Notes: a model not told the origin generated them from the sequence alone. A stretch of DNA of 64,000 bases from Mycolicibacterium porcinum (GCA_001942045.1 MSTD01000003.1:196737-260736); one strand, 5' to 3'. Positions 25,395 to 36,163 are shown, numbered from the stretch's first letter. Made by a program: numbers and translations.

Positions 25395-28300
25395 TCAGGC
25401 GCTCGGTACCGCGTCGCCCGAAGTCTTTCGCAGATCGGCGAATTCGGAGATCGACGCCGAGGTGACCGACGCGACCGGCCGGGCATTGGGCGCCGACGCG
25501 TCCGACTTGGACACCATCACCACGTTGTCGATGTAAGGCTGGATCGTCGTGCTGTTCTGCACGGTCGACACGATCACCAACTGGAAACCGAACTTCCGGA
25601 ACGCCGACAGCGCCTGCTGAGCGAACTGCGGATCCGACTTGGAGAACGCCTCGTCCAGCATCAACTGCGCGAACAGCGGCCGGGTGTCGTTGCTGTCAGG
25701 GCTGGCCAGGTTGAAGCTCAGCGCCCCGGCCAGACAGAACGCCATCAACTTCTCCTGCTCACCACCGGAGTTGTCACCGGAGTTGCTGTAGGTCCGGATC
25801 ACCTCGCCGGTCTCGGCGTCGCGCTCCTCGCAGTACAGTACGAACCGGTTGCGGACGTCGAGCGCGTCGCGGGTCCACTGCCGGTCCTCGGGAGTGTTGC
25901 CGGCCAACAACTTTCGCAGTTGCAGAATGTCGGTGTACTGCTCGAACATCGCGGTCTCGTCGCCGAAACTGACCAGTGACACGCGCGCCGAGATGCGCTG
26001 GGCCTTCTCGTTGAGTTCGTCGACGGCCGCCAGGTGCCGAGTCCCGGCGTGCAGGGTCAGCCGGGTGCCGCGGTTGAACTCCACCGCGCCCAGACCGGTG
26101 TTGACCCGGGCGATCTGCTCGGTGATCCGACGGGCCTCGTTGTCGGCGATCATGTGCAGGTTCAGGATCGCGCCGGGAGCCTGCTCGGTGATCAGGCGCT
26201 GCATACGCTCGTAGGCATCGGGCAGCTCACGCTCGTCGATCCGACGGCACAACGCCACGTAGTCGTGCACGCGCTCGTCGAACACGTCGCTGTCATTGGG
26301 GATCGCGTCGGGAAACGAGCTGTCGTAAGCGGCCATGATGCCCGCCAACTCGTCATGCGAGCGGTTGCGGTCCGCGCGCAGCCGGTCCCGCTCCCGGCTG
26401 ATCACACGGATCAGCTCGTTCCGATACGGCTCGGGTTCGAGCAATTCCAGGCTCAGCGCGATGTCGGCGGCGTAACCGTCGATCGTGTCGCGGGCATGTG
26501 ACGGGAACTCGCTGGATCCGAGCCGCTCGGTCAGAGCCTCGCTCAGCTCCAGCAGCGCTGTCCGCCTGCGGTCCAGCGTGGTCTCCCGCTCGTTGAGCGA
26601 GCCGATCTGCTGGATGACCTTCTCGACGCGCTCCCAGCAATCGTCGGCCCGCTGTTGCAGCCGTTCGGCGTCGGGGTTGTCGGAGACCAGTAGATCGTGT
26701 TCACCCTGCAACCGTTCCAGCATCTCGTCGACCGAATCGGTGTCGATGTCGCTCCACTGCATGTACTGGTCGCACAGTGCGCGGCAGGCCCGTTCCCGCG
26801 ACTGCAGCTGGCCGCGGTGCTCGTCGAGCCGCTCACGGGCCGTGCGCGCCACCTGGTAGACGTCCTGTGCGGCGGTCAGATCGTCCTGCAGCGCTTCGAC
26901 TTTGGCTGCCGTTCCACCCAGGAAGATGTAGTCCGAGGGCCGCAGCCGGGACCGGTCGTCCTTGATCGAGAGCCGCCCGCTGTCCTTGCGCAAGCCCTGA
27001 TCGGTGACCGCGCGGGACTGCTCGGTGAACTCTCCCGGCCCGTCGACGCACACGTAATCGCCGACGGCGGCGATCACGTTGAGCGCCTCCACGGCACTGT
27101 CGTGCGTCGGGTCGGCCAGTTGGAGTTTGGTGGCCAGCGTGCCCGGCGGCGGAGTCCGCAACTGCGAACCATGCTGGACGTGCTGCAGCTGGATCCGGCC
27201 GCGCATGTCGTTCTCGTTGACGAAACGCAGCGCCCGTTCCATGTAGGCATCGGGCACCAGCAGACGTAATCCAGCCCCGCGCAACACCTTTTCGACTGCC
27301 AGCCGCCACCGCGACTCATCGGGCTTGAGCTCCATCAGCTCGGCCACGTACACCAGATCGCGTTCGGAGATGTCGAGGGCGCGGGCGATGCGGGCCCGCA
27401 TCTCGTACTCGGTCCGTGGCAGCGGGGAGCCCAGCCGCTGCACGCGTTCCAGTTCGGCTTCCACGCTCTCGCGTGCCTCACGGGCCCGGACTTCCTTGGC
27501 CGAGGCCTCCACGTAGGGCTGGTTGCCGGTGAACAGTTCGCGGTGCAGCCGGTCGGCTTCCTCCATCAAAGTCTCACGCAGCGACCAGAATTCCTCACCG
27601 TTGTCCGGCGGGGTCAGGCCCAGCGAGGTGACCTTCTCCTCGTAAGTGCTGCGCCGACGCGACACTTCTTCACTGATCCGCTCGGCCTCGGTCAGCCGCT
27701 GCTGCAGCGGCACCAGGTCCACTGTCACGGTGTTGATCTGGGCCATCAGCGAGTTGTGCTCGTTCTTGAGCTGACGCTGCTGGGTGCCGAACTCATCGCG
27801 CTGGGCGCCGAGCTGGGTGATTTGATCGTCGAGATTGGCGATCTCCGGGCCGGCCTGGGCCAACCGCACATGGTCGACGTAATCGCGGATCATCGCGTTG
27901 TCGATGGTGTCGATCACCCCGAACTTGGCCGCCTCGTCGGCGTACCGCGCTTGCACCGCGGCGATGTTGCCGAGGGTGTTGCGCTTGCGCCGAGCCACGT
28001 CGAGCAGGCCGCGGGCCTCCACGAGCGGGTTGATCTGCTCGAGCGCCTCCTCGACGCCGCTGAGGCTGGCGGGCTCGTCGAGCATGAACTCACGCACAAA
28101 TTGCTCAAGGCCGCCAACGCTTTTGAGCGATTTCGCCTTGCCGAGGAGCTGCTGGGCGGCCTCGGAGGCCCGGATGCCGATGCTGGAGTACAGCTGGGCC
28201 AGGTACTGGCTCTCGCTGCGGCCGCCGGTCCAGCCGTCGTCGCGGAACACCGCGGCGTCATAGCCGTTGGCCGCCCACCGGTTGCACAGCCCGAAGATGT

Positions 28301-28757
28301 CGCGGTCGTCGTCGATCAGGTAGTACCGGCTGCCCGGATCCGAGGTCTTCTCGGCGGCAAGCCATTTGAGCACGAGCCCGGTGACCGAGCGCCCGGTGCG
28401 GTCGCTGTAAGTGACGGCAACGGCCGACCAGGCCGGGCCGGTTCCGCGCAAGTACATGATCTGGCGGCTGGTGCCCTCGCGCCGCTCACCCCAGGCGCCG
28501 CGGACATACTTGTCGACGGTGCGCTTGCCGGTGCCCGAGCCCGCCGCGGTGGTGTCGCCCGAGGCGTTGAAGTTGCGTCGGTGCGACGGCAGGAAGGCCA
28601 GCGAAATCGCATCCAGCAGTGAGGATTTACCACTACCCGAGGATCCGGTGATCAAGGTGCCGTGCCGGCTGAACGGGATCGAGTGATACCCGTCGAACAC
28701 GCCCCAGTTGATGACCTGCAGGCGCGACAGCGAGAACTGGTTGGTCGGTTCAGCCAC
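25395..28757 (-). CDS. mksB: MksB SMC-like condensin ATPase
   Basis: 1120 residues from a GTG at 28757 that overlaps the mksE stop by 8 nt, with GAGG upstream. Walker A is GSSGSGKS at residues 38-45. The signature [17 protein letters not shown] and Walker [13 protein letters not shown] lie near the C-terminus. Between them are long charged coiled coils (about 330-430 and 640-760) and a central hinge-like region. It is an MksB/JetC/EptC-type SMC ATPase that forms a DNA-loop-extruding ring with MksE and MksF. It lies beside htdX as the chromosomal M. smegmatis MksB (MSMEG_0370) does. No MksG/JetD nuclease gene follows, so a chromosome-organising role is more likely than plasmid restriction (inference). 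Confidence 0.93.
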   Translation of the reverse strand: MAEPTNQFSLSRLQVINWGVFDGYHSIPFSRHGTLITGSSGSGKSSLLDAISLAFLPSHRRNFNASGDTTAAGSGTGKRTVDKYVRGAWGERREGTSRQIMYLRGTGPAWSAVAVTYSDRTGRSVTGLVLKWLAAEKTSDPGSRYYLIDDDRDIFGLCNRWAANGYDAAVFRDDGWTGGRSESQYLAQLYSSIGIRASEAAQQLLGKAKSLKSVGGLEQFVREFMLDEPASLSGVEEALEQINPLVEARGLLDVARRKRNTLGNIAAVQARYADEAAKFGVIDTIDNAMIRDYVDHVRLAQAGPEIANLDDQITQLGAQRDEFGTQQRQLKNEHNSLMAQINTVTVDLVPLQQRLTEAERISEEVSRRRSTYEEKVTSLGLTPPDNGEEFWSLRETLMEEADRLHRELFTGNQPYVEASAKEVRAREARESVEAELERVQRLGSPLPRTEYEMRARIARALDISERDLVYVAELMELKPDESRWRLAVEKVLRGAGLRLLVPDAYMERALRFVNENDMRGRIQLQHVQHGSQLRTPPPGTLATKLQLADPTHDSAVEALNVIAAVGDYVCVDGPGEFTEQSRAVTDQGLRKDSGRLSIKDDRSRLRPSDYIFLGGTAAKVEALQDDLTAAQDVYQVARTARERLDEHRGQLQSRERACRALCDQYMQWSDIDTDSVDEMLERLQGEHDLLVSDNPDAERLQQRADDCWERVEKVIQQIGSLNERETTLDRRRTALLELSEALTERLGSSEFPSHARDTIDGYAADIALSLELLEPEPYRNELIRVISRERDRLRADRNRSHDELAGIMAAYDSSFPDAIPNDSDVFDERVHDYVALCRRIDERELPDAYERMQRLITEQAPGAILNLHMIADNEARRITEQIARVNTGLGAVEFNRGTRLTLHAGTRHLAAVDELNEKAQRISARVSLVSFGDETAMFEQYTDILQLRKLLAGNTPEDRQWTRDALDVRNRFVLYCEERDAETGEVIRTYSNSGDNSGGEQEKLMAFCLAGALSFNLASPDSNDTRPLFAQLMLDEAFSKSDPQFAQQALSAFRKFGFQLVIVSTVQNSTTIQPYIDNVVMVSKSDASAPNARPVASVTSASISEFADLRKTSGDAVPSA

Positions 28758-29508
28758 GGGCGTCCACCTCGTCCTCGAGCCGTACTGAATCGTCGGAATC
28801 ATCGCCTGCGTCTGACCCGGAGCCATTGGCGGCCCGCTTGAGCTGATCGAACTGCTGCTGCAGTTCGGTGATCATCGAGGCCGTCATGATCGCGTTGACC
28901 ACCGGGCTGATGGTGAAACTGTCCTCGTCCTCCCGGTTGCGGGCCAGCATGTCGATGTCGGTGAGCCGCTCGATCGCGTTGTCGATCCGCTTGTCGAACG
29001 AGGCGGTGTCGCGGTCGGTGTCGTTGTTCACCCCGGCGAACAGCTCATGGATCTCGTCACGGCTGATCAACACGTTCTCGTCGCGCGCCGCGGCCCGCAT
29101 GAGCTTGGCCAGGTGCAGGGCCAGGATCGAATCGTAGGTGTTGAGCGTCTCTCGACGCAGCAGGCGGCGCCGCCACTGCGACTCGTAGTCGGCCTGCTCG
29201 ACGTAGGCGATGTCGTGATCGTCCGAAATGCACAGCCGCATATCGAGTTCCGACAGCCGCACGGTGAGCTCGGTGCGGTAGCGCGTCACCCATGACCAGA
29301 GCTCGGAGTGGTTGTCCTTGCTGACGTAGCGCCGCGACAGCAGGTGCTGCAGTGCCCAGCAGGCGCGGTCGGGCAATTCACTGACATCACCATCGAAGCG
29401 GGGCGCACGGCGCTGGTCAGTCGAGCGTTCGACGGCGTCGATGCTCGGCAGGGCATCGAAGTCGATCGCCACGTCTGGGGCGGGCGGCGTATCCGGGGTG
29501 TCGGTCAT
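28750..29508 (-). CDS. mksE: MksE condensin subunit (DUF4194)
   Basis: 252 residues from the ATG at 29508, whose ATGA overlaps the mksF stop. Winged-helix rich DUF4194 protein (segments [15 protein letters not shown] near 48-62 and [20 protein letters not shown] near 115-134), with a long acidic Ser/Asp-rich tail from about residue 230. MksE bridges the kleisin MksF and the MksB heads. Gene overlaps on both sides show strict co-translation in a three-gene operon. Confidence 0.9.
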   Translation of the reverse strand: MTDTPDTPPAPDVAIDFDALPSIDAVERSTDQRRAPRFDGDVSELPDRACWALQHLLSRRYVSKDNHSELWSWVTRYRTELTVRLSELDMRLCISDDHDIAYVEQADYESQWRRRLLRRETLNTYDSILALHLAKLMRAAARDENVLISRDEIHELFAGVNNDTDRDTASFDKRIDNAIERLTDIDMLARNREDEDSFTISPVVNAIMTASMITELQQQFDQLKRAANGSGSDAGDDSDDSVRLEDEVDARG

Positions 29509-30956
29509 AGCATGCTCTCGCTGACAGTAGGGATCGGCTCGGTGAAAACCAGTCGGGGGATCTCGATTTCGCGGTCGCCGCCCTCCAGCGACCGGAAGCG
29601 CACCCGGACGGTTTCGGCAGCGTCGGCGCTTTGTTGCTTGAGCGCCCAGGACCACAGCACGATCACGTGTCCGAGGTAGGCCGAGTCCAGCATGCCGATC
29701 GCGTCGGGCAGCGACAACGGGCCGGCCGCCACCGCGCCGTTGACCAACTCGGCGAGTTCGGCCGCGTCCACCTGCGAGGCCAGCGCCGAGAACGCCGACA
29801 GATTCACCTCGCCCTCCGACGGTTCGGCCTGCGACGGCGGAATCGCGTCTCGAATCTTGAACGCCACGGCGCCAATCGAATTGAAGTCCGTCCGGACCAG
29901 CGGCACCTCGATACCGATGCGACTGTCGGCGAGCGAGACGCTGAGCAGTTCATGCGCACTGGTCAGTGCATCGTTCAGCTGGCGGGTGACGCCGCGGCTG
30001 TGTTCCAGGGTCCCGGAAGCGACGAACCGCTTGATCCGGCGGGCGCAGCGCTGCCTGGTCCGGCCGACCTCGGCCGTCTGGGCAGACACCAGACTGAAGA
30101 ACCCGGTCATCACCTCGCGCAGGCCCGGGTCGAGGTGCGGGAGCTCACGGGTGACCGCCTCGATGTCGGCCACCAGCGCGGCCCGCTGCTCGGGGTCCTG
30201 GATCATCCGGGTGAAGGCCGTGTAGGAGGCGCTCTCGCGGGACGCGAATAGCGACTCGTAGTCGTCGAACAACTGGCGCTGCCGCTCCCGGTACCCGAGA
30301 TCGGTGTCGGCCGAGGCGTCCAGCAGCCTGGTAGTGATGCGGTTGAGCATGCTGCCGTACTGGCCGATGTCGGAGACGATCTGCTCCATCTGCAGGGCGA
30401 TGGCGCGGGCCTCGTCCTCGACGTCGATCAGATCCGGTTCGGGCCGCTGCCCCTGCTCCAGGGCATCCAATTCGTCACGCAGCTTGGCGATCTCGGCTTC
30501 GATGTCGGCGCGGATGCGCTCTGGATCGTTGCTGACCTGCCCGGCCACCCGTCGCAATCCGGCCGCGATACCGGTGATCGAGCCACCCGTGGCGATGGTG
30601 TCCTCGCGGCGCATCCGGCGGGCGAAATCCAGCACGGCCCGCGCCTCGTAGGTGAGGTAACAAACATTGCGCTCGGTGTCGCCGGACTGCTCGGTGACCC
30701 GATGCAGCCAACCCTGGCTGGCCCAGTACTTGATCAGAGCCAGGCCCGACTGATCGGTTTCCGACCCGAGGTCGGCCAGGTCACGCTCCAGCCGGACCAC
30801 GAGGTCGATCTCGGTGAGCTTGGCCCCGCGGTCCAGGTGGCGTTCCATCAGCGTGAGGTAGGTGGCCAGGTTGTTGGTCACCAGCAGCCGCGCCGACCGC
30901 GAGTCGGCCACCTCGCGATTGAGCTGGTAGAGCTGGTCCAGCGACGGGCCGCTCAT
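29505..30956 (-). CDS. mksF: MksF kleisin-like condensin subunit (DUF3375)
   Basis: 483 residues from the ATG at 30956 (GAGG 8-11 nt upstream); an in-frame ATG at 30971 would add 5 residues. DUF3375 family. The N-terminal winged-helix part begins MSGPSLDQLYQLNREV, a coiled-coil segment follows near 150-190 (rich in Glu/Lys/Leu), and the C-terminal kleisin domain ends RLVFTEPIPTVSES. It corresponds to JetA/EptA in Wadjet systems and to MksF in condensins, closing the MksB ring. It is the first gene of mksF-mksE-mksB. A TAAAGT -10-like box is at 31012-31007. Confidence 0.9.
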   Translation of the reverse strand: MSGPSLDQLYQLNREVADSRSARLLVTNNLATYLTLMERHLDRGAKLTEIDLVVRLERDLADLGSETDQSGLALIKYWASQGWLHRVTEQSGDTERNVCYLTYEARAVLDFARRMRREDTIATGGSITGIAAGLRRVAGQVSNDPERIRADIEAEIAKLRDELDALEQGQRPEPDLIDVEDEARAIALQMEQIVSDIGQYGSMLNRITTRLLDASADTDLGYRERQRQLFDDYESLFASRESASYTAFTRMIQDPEQRAALVADIEAVTRELPHLDPGLREVMTGFFSLVSAQTAEVGRTRQRCARRIKRFVASGTLEHSRGVTRQLNDALTSAHELLSVSLADSRIGIEVPLVRTDFNSIGAVAFKIRDAIPPSQAEPSEGEVNLSAFSALASQVDAAELAELVNGAVAAGPLSLPDAIGMLDSAYLGHVIVLWSWALKQQSADAAETVRVRFRSLEGGDREIEIPRLVFTEPIPTVSESML

Positions 30957-31006
30957 GCCTGCCTCAGGCATGGCCGGGTGCTTCCGTCGCGGTGAACATT
31001 CGCACC

Positions 31007-31012
31007 ACTTTA
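31007..31012 (-). promoter_or_regulatory. Possible -10 of the mksFEB operon
   Basis: TAAAGT (TANNNT type) on the minus strand about 50 nt before the mksF ATG. No clear -35 is seen. Confidence 0.35.
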
Positions 31013-31137
31013 GGCGGCCGCCGCGACAGGTTCCGACGCCAGTTCGGTTTGCTGCTCAGATGCCGTGTGAGGGTTCGCCTGCTCGACGGCGTTGCGGTGC
31101 CGATGCCGTGCGCTGCGGTGTGACGACGAACACGTCG

Positions 31138-32499
31138 TTACTCGCCGGCCGCCCATTCGAGTCGCTCAGCACCGTATCCGCCGGGAGCCCAGCGATAGCC
31201 GATGCGGCTACCGTCGGCGAAGACCGGCGGTGCCGCGAAAGACAACTGCCCGAAGATGGATTCGGTCTCCTCGCGGGGCACCTCCAGCTCTCGTCGGTCA
31301 CCACCGCTCGCCGGTAGATCCAAGAGGAGATGCGCCGTCCGGGCCAGGCTCAGGTGTGCCCAGCCCGCACCGGCGACAGAGCGTCGGGCGAGGAGCGCCA
31401 GAGCTGCGGCGGCGACGCCATAGCCGGTGGAATGGTCCAGGGCCTGAACCGGCAGGGCACCGGGCCGCCAGTCGGTGCTTGCATTCGACTGCCCATACAG
31501 CCGGGCGATACCGACGGCGGCCTGAACCAATGAATCGAACCCTCGGCGTCGGCCCCACGGTCCTTGGTCACCCCATGCGTCCAAGGTGACGACCACCAGG
31601 CTCGGATAGCGCTCTCGTAACGTATGCGGGTCCAACCCGAACTTTTCCAACGCGCCGGGTCGGTAGCCCGTGATCAGGACGTCTGCGTGTCGCAACAGTG
31701 CTGTCAGCTTGTCGTGCTGGGCGGGATCGACGAAGTCCGAGGCGGCGCTGCGCTTGCCGAACCCACTGTCGATGTACTGATCGAGCAGTTCTGGGACCGC
31801 GGGCGGGTCGATTCGCAACACATCTGCGCCGAGCAGGGCGAGAAACCGGGTGGCGACGGGACCGGCGATCACCCTGGTGAGGTCGAGAATCCGCACGCCG
31901 GTAAGGCGGCGGCCGGCGTCCAGGGCGGGCCCGAGGGCCTCGACGAAATCGAACCGTATCCACGGTTGCGTGTCGACAACACAGCCTTCCGGGCTGCGCC
32001 GCCAGTCCTGGGGCGATCGGACGGCGACGGCAAGTCCGCCGGCGTCGGTAACCCGTTGCGCGACATCGACCGCTGACAACGACGCGATCACATCGCCCAG
32101 GCCTTCCTTGCTGTCGGAGCCGAGGACGTTCGACAAGACTCGGGCGTGGTGAGGATAGTTCGCATGTAACCGCACCCAGCCGTCTCGGGCCGGAAAGTAA
32201 CCGGACAGCGGCGCGAATCCCTCCGGTCTGCGCCCGTCGATGCGCAGATGATCCAGAGATGCGAAAGCCGCGGCAACCGAACTACTTTCGGTGTGGAATC
32301 GCTCTTGAGATCCACATGCCAGTCCCGCGGCGGTGAGCGCCGCCTGAACACTGCCGAGAGCAAGCCCTTCCACATCGAGCAGCCCGCCCCACCAGGAACG
32401 TGGACCCGTCACCCGCGCCACGACGGTGTCGTCGATGGGCCCAACGGCGGGCGCAAGCCATCGATACAGCTCTGGGATGCCTGCCGCTCCAGTCTGCAT
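31138..32499 (-). CDS. Family III (CaiB/BaiF-type) CoA-transferase
   Basis: 453 residues from the ATG at 32499. Formyl-CoA transferase fold: the C-terminal half shows GVRILDLTRVIAGPVATRFLALLGADVLRIDPP near 209-240, DVLITGYRPGALEKFGLDP near 285-303 and VQALDHSTGYGVAAAALALLARR near 363-385. The N-terminal half, which includes a poorly conserved domain, looks like a diverged duplicate. Such enzymes move CoA between carboxylic acids; the substrate is unknown. GATAAT lies 9 nt before the ATG with no Shine-Dalgarno, so the transcript may be leaderless. Not part of the mksF operon (181-nt gap). Confidence 0.82.
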   Translation of the reverse strand: MQTGAAGIPELYRWLAPAVGPIDDTVVARVTGPRSWWGGLLDVEGLALGSVQAALTAAGLACGSQERFHTESSSVAAAFASLDHLRIDGRRPEGFAPLSGYFPARDGWVRLHANYPHHARVLSNVLGSDSKEGLGDVIASLSAVDVAQRVTDAGGLAVAVRSPQDWRRSPEGCVVDTQPWIRFDFVEALGPALDAGRRLTGVRILDLTRVIAGPVATRFLALLGADVLRIDPPAVPELLDQYIDSGFGKRSAASDFVDPAQHDKLTALLRHADVLITGYRPGALEKFGLDPHTLRERYPSLVVVTLDAWGDQGPWGRRRGFDSLVQAAVGIARLYGQSNASTDWRPGALPVQALDHSTGYGVAAAALALLARRSVAGAGWAHLSLARTAHLLLDLPASGGDRRELEVPREETESIFGQLSFAAPPVFADGSRIGYRWAPGGYGAERLEWAAGE

Positions 32500-32684
32500 G
32501 ATTTGCACATTATCGGGAACCGTTTGAAACGATGAGACGGCACCCAACTGGCGGTGGCGTTCCACCCAAAGCGCTTGGCGTGCAATAACTCACACCGGTC
32601 CGCAGCGACGCGCTCAGCACAGCTGCTCAGCACGTCCGGCAACTTTCGGTACCGATAGGGATCGACGCCTCAGCAGGCACGCCA

Positions 32685-32690
32685 TAGAGT
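32685..32690 (+). promoter_or_regulatory. -10 box of a leaderless O-methyltransferase transcript
   Basis: TAGAGT (TANNNT) ends 6 nt before the GTG at 32697, the usual mycobacterial distance between -10 and transcription start, and no ribosome binding site is present. Confidence 0.55.
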
Positions 32691-32696
32691 CATCCG

Positions 32697-33785
32697 GTGA
32701 CTCCCGCCAAGGTGCCGCCCGCCGGATTGGTTCGCGCGGTCGAACGCGTCCGCCACCATTTACGTCGTCTGCATCAACGCGCCGTGCCGGCGCCGGCCGC
32801 GATGCTGGAGATGATCCTGGGCGCATGGCTCTCGCAGGGCATCACGGTCGTCGCGCAGCTCGGGGTGGCCGACGCGTTGGCCGACGGACCGCTGGGTGCC
32901 GAGGAGCTGGCGCGCCGGGTCGGGGCCGACCCTGATGCGCTGAACCGCCTGATGCGCGCCCTGGTCGGCGACGGCATCTTCCGCCGTACCCGGGACGGGC
33001 GCTATGCGCTCAACCCGCTGGGTGACACCCTGCGCACAGATGCGCCCGTCTCGATCGCCGGGATGGCGAAATTCGTCGGCTCACCGCAGCACCGGGAGCA
33101 CTGGAGCCACCTGGGTGACGCGGTCCGCACCGGCGAGGCCGTCATCCCCAAGCTGCGGGGCAAGAGCGCATTCGACTACTTCGCCTCCGTGCCCGAACTG
33201 GCGGCAGTTTTCAACGACGCCATGACCAGCGTCTCCGAGCTCGCGATCGCTCCGGTGGCGGCGGCCTACGACTTCAGCCCGTTCGGCACCATCGCCGACA
33301 TCGGCGGCGGTCACGGCCGGCTGCTCGCCGCGATCCTGCAGGCCACCCCCGCGGCGCAGGGCGTGCTGTACGACCTGGCGCATGTGGTGGACGGCGCTCC
33401 GGAGCTGCTCACCAAATACGGAGTGACCGACCGGGTACGGGTGATCCCCGGGTCCTTCTTCGACACCGTTCCCGCCGGCGCCGACGCCTACGTGATGAAG
33501 AACATCATTCACGACTGGCCCGACGACGAGGCGCTGGTGATCCTGCGCAATGTGCGCGCGGCCGCGACCCCAGGAACGACGCTGCTGTTGATCGAAGGAG
33601 TGATTCCCGACCACGACCGCGAGTTCGTCGCCAAGTGGACCGACATGGAGATGTTGGTCGGTATCGCCGCGAGAGAACGCACCGAGGACGACTACCGAAA
33701 GCTGTACCAGGAGGCCGGGTTCCGGCTGACCCGCGTGGTGGACACGGCGTCACCGTTCAGCCTCGTGGAGGGTGTGGCCGTCTAA
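32697..33785 (+). CDS. SAM-dependent O-methyltransferase (plant COMT-like family)
   Basis: 362 residues. An N-terminal winged-helix dimerisation domain (AWLSQGITVVAQLGVADALA near 42-61) is followed by the Methyltransf_2 catalytic domain, with SAM motif IADIGGGHGRLLAAIL near residues 198-213 and the acidic/amine motif NIIHDWPDDEALVILRNV near 266-283. The family methylates hydroxyl groups of phenols, polyketides and similar small molecules. His269 in the HDW motif is the usual general base. Substrate unknown. Its last 4 nt overlap the end of the convergent lipoprotein gene. Confidence 0.88.
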   Translation: MTPAKVPPAGLVRAVERVRHHLRRLHQRAVPAPAAMLEMILGAWLSQGITVVAQLGVADALADGPLGAEELARRVGADPDALNRLMRALVGDGIFRRTRDGRYALNPLGDTLRTDAPVSIAGMAKFVGSPQHREHWSHLGDAVRTGEAVIPKLRGKSAFDYFASVPELAAVFNDAMTSVSELAIAPVAAAYDFSPFGTIADIGGGHGRLLAAILQATPAAQGVLYDLAHVVDGAPELLTKYGVTDRVRVIPGSFFDTVPAGADAYVMKNIIHDWPDDEALVILRNVRAAATPGTTLLLIEGVIPDHDREFVAKWTDMEMLVGIAARERTEDDYRKLYQEAGFRLTRVVDTASPFSLVEGVAV

Positions 33786-34291
33786 TCCTCTTCCGCACAG
33801 GGAGACGTCGCGGACACGTTGAGCCGAAATACGCCCGCCGCAGTGGTTTCGGTCTTGACGGAGACGATGTACCCGCGGCCGTCCTCGTACGCTTTGTCGT
33901 TCGGCGGTTCTGGTTCTGGGCGGGTCCACGGGATGGGTGTGAATCCCTGATCGGTCAGGGTGTCGATTCGGGCGAGTGCGGCTGCGACCACGTCGGGAGC
34001 CGGGTCGGTGACCACGGCTTTGCGATACACCCGCCATGGCGGCCCGTCGGGCATCATCGCATCGTTTGTTCGGCAACCATGCAGGGCCGCCTGGGCGGGA
34101 TCGGGATCGACCGGCTTGCCGACGATCATCGAGACATATCCGGCCACGGTGCGGGCCGCCTCGGTGACAGTCAATGAATTCGGTGCTGTCATTGCCTCAC
34201 CTTCGGTAGTAGGCCGATCGTTCCGGAAGAACCCACACGAGCTCGTGAGGAGCAACAGAATTGCCACGAAAAACGTTGTGATCAGCTTCAT
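33782..34291 (-). CDS. Lipoprotein encoded with a T7SS-linked hydrolase
   Basis: 169 residues from the ATG at 34291, overlapping the hydrolase stop (ATGA). Signal peptide MKLITTFFVAILLLLTSSC with lipobox TSSC and lipidated Cys19, then a mature periplasmic domain with no family I recognise; it holds two further Cys residues (HGCRTND and the C-terminal SPCAEED). It is the last gene of a three-gene unit with an EspC-like protein and a WXG100-hydrolase. Its position after a putative secreted enzyme allows a role as chaperone, receptor or immunity protein, all unproven. Confidence 0.75.
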   Translation of the reverse strand: MKLITTFFVAILLLLTSSCGFFRNDRPTTEGEAMTAPNSLTVTEAARTVAGYVSMIVGKPVDPDPAQAALHGCRTNDAMMPDGPPWRVYRKAVVTDPAPDVVAAALARIDTLTDQGFTPIPWTRPEPEPPNDKAYEDGRGYIVSVKTETTAAGVFRLNVSATSPCAEED

Positions 34292-36162
34292 TTCACCTGT
34301 ATCCGTGGCCCCTCGCCGGGATTGTCGGTCACTCGCGGATTGTCCCATGGATGCTGCCGCCGTTCGTAGGATCCGTCGCCATCCCAGGGCAGTTCCGGGA
34401 TTTTCGGTGCGCCGTACCCGCGTGCCGCGTCCGACGCCTCGGCCTTGAAGTTCCCGTCGTCACCGATATCGATATCCATGTAGTTGGTCTCGATCCCGCG
34501 CTCGACATAACCGGTGACCTCGCCGCCGCTGATGACCGCAGCCATGTTGTGGAACGCATCTGAATCCGGATCGTTCCAGTATTCCCCGTGTGCGTTCTGC
34601 CCCACGATCACTTCGCCGTGATGGGGCCCTTCACGCCCGTAGTAGCCGGTGTCCAGCCGAGTGACACCGGGAATCTTGTCGGGGTCCGTCGCCGCAGGCA
34701 GGCCCCCCAGCGGATTGCCCACCTGCCCGTCGACGGTGTGCGGGATTCCGGGTATCGAGTCGATCCATTGTTGATCGGTGACGTCACGGGGCAGCGACTG
34801 AACCGCCCCGATCGGATCTCCCGGCGCGGTCATCGAATAGCGCTGAACGTCCGGATTCGGGTTGGTGTACCCGTCGCTGAGAATGCCGGTGCCGGCCGAC
34901 GAGGCATGCAGGATGCGATCTGCGCGCAACCCCATCTGCTCGGCGGTTCCGACGATCGCGCCACCGTAGGAATGCCCGATGTAGGTGACCGGTGTACCCG
35001 GGGCGTCGGCGCCCACCGCGCGGTCGATCTCATGACCGAACGACACCAGCTTAGGGGCCATCGATGCCGCGTACTTCGGATCCGTCGCGTCGGTCAGCAG
35101 GTCTTGAGGGAAGTCGTCGCCCATGTACAGGAACACAGGCGATCCCGATTGATCCGCCAGTTCCACCGCCGCCTTGTGGTTCGAGGCACTGCCGTTCAGG
35201 TTGGTGCCCGTGCCGGGAACCACCACACCGACGCCCTTGATCCCTGGCTTGATCTCCCCGACCATCTCGATCATCCGCCCGTTGCCCTCGGTGGAGAATC
35301 CGACGAACTTGCGCGGCACCTTCTGCCCACTGCCGGGGGGAAATTCGATCGGGGTGAGCATCGCCTGCAGCTGCTTGACCCGGGCATCGTCGGGTGGCTG
35401 CTTACCCAACTCCGCGTCCAGTGCGTTGCGGATATTGATGTTGTTGGCTTCGATCCTGGTATCGAACGGCACACCGTCGGTATTGCCCATCACCTGCGGA
35501 TCGGCGAGCACCATGGCGTGCAGGGTTTCCGGGCTCAGCCCCGCCAGGAACGCCGCCCGCTCGTCAGGGGTCATCCCGGCCAGCCGGTCGACCAGGGCTT
35601 TGGGACTGTTCGGATCGGGCGCCTGGTCGGGATCCGGCGTGCTGAGTGCAGCCGCGGCGTCGCGTACCTGCTGACCGACCTTGTTGTCGGTGGTCTCGAA
35701 CTGCGCCAGTTGCGCTTTCAGCTGCGCCGATGCTTTCGCCGCCAACGCCCGCAGCACCATCCGGTTCACCGGACTCAACCGGGCGAATACATCGAGGGCG
35801 CTTCCGGGACGGATCGATACGGTGCCGTCGTCGGCGACCTGCCATCCCTGCCCCCGAAGTTGCTCGACGGAGCTCAGGATGGCGGCTCGTTGCTGCACCA
35901 GCTCGGTGCCGCCGTTGTGCAGGGCGGATTGCAGTTTGGTCAGACTTTCGTGGAGTCGCTGCATGCGCTCCAATGACGCTGTGGCGCCGGCGATCGCGGC
36001 GTCGGACGACGTGCCCGTCCAACTGGCACGAAGCTTGTCGATGATCGCCCGCTGCTGATCCATCTGCGCCGACAACGTGGACGCACGGTTACCGATATCG
36101 GCGCCGCTCGACACCAACGCCTCAGGATTGGAGCCTTCCACCTGAGAGATCGAGATCGGCAT
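34288..36162 (-). CDS. WXG100 - alpha/beta hydrolase (DUF1023) fusion, probable T7SS substrate
   Basis: 624 residues. The N-terminal helical hairpin (about 1-100) carries the WXG-type turn at W48-T-G (ASWTGTSSDA). An Ala/Gln-rich helical linker follows, and a DUF1023 alpha/beta-hydrolase domain spans about 300-470 with nucleophile Ser398 in GHSYGG and a preceding VVVPGTGT oxyanion-type strand. The C-terminus is Pro/Asp rich. It is most likely an esterase or lipase-like enzyme exported, or acting at the envelope, with an ESX system. It starts 1 nt after the stop of an EspC-like partner, the usual T7SS pair layout. No ESX core genes are present in the window, so the secretion system must lie elsewhere. 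Confidence 0.8.
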   Translation of the reverse strand: MPISISQVEGSNPEALVSSGADIGNRASTLSAQMDQQRAIIDKLRASWTGTSSDAAIAGATASLERMQRLHESLTKLQSALHNGGTELVQQRAAILSSVEQLRGQGWQVADDGTVSIRPGSALDVFARLSPVNRMVLRALAAKASAQLKAQLAQFETTDNKVGQQVRDAAAALSTPDPDQAPDPNSPKALVDRLAGMTPDERAAFLAGLSPETLHAMVLADPQVMGNTDGVPFDTRIEANNINIRNALDAELGKQPPDDARVKQLQAMLTPIEFPPGSGQKVPRKFVGFSTEGNGRMIEMVGEIKPGIKGVGVVVPGTGTNLNGSASNHKAAVELADQSGSPVFLYMGDDFPQDLLTDATDPKYAASMAPKLVSFGHEIDRAVGADAPGTPVTYIGHSYGGAIVGTAEQMGLRADRILHASSAGTGILSDGYTNPNPDVQRYSMTAPGDPIGAVQSLPRDVTDQQWIDSIPGIPHTVDGQVGNPLGGLPAATDPDKIPGVTRLDTGYYGREGPHHGEVIVGQNAHGEYWNDPDSDAFHNMAAVISGGEVTGYVERGIETNYMDIDIGDDGNFKAEASDAARGYGAPKIPELPWDGDGSYERRQHPWDNPRVTDNPGEGPRIQVK

Positions 36163-36163
36163 G

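Noticed and set aside
25395..30956. Active Wadjet/EptABCD plasmid-defence system
   Set aside because: Only three of four subunits are present; both flanks were read and no JetD/MksG is encoded.
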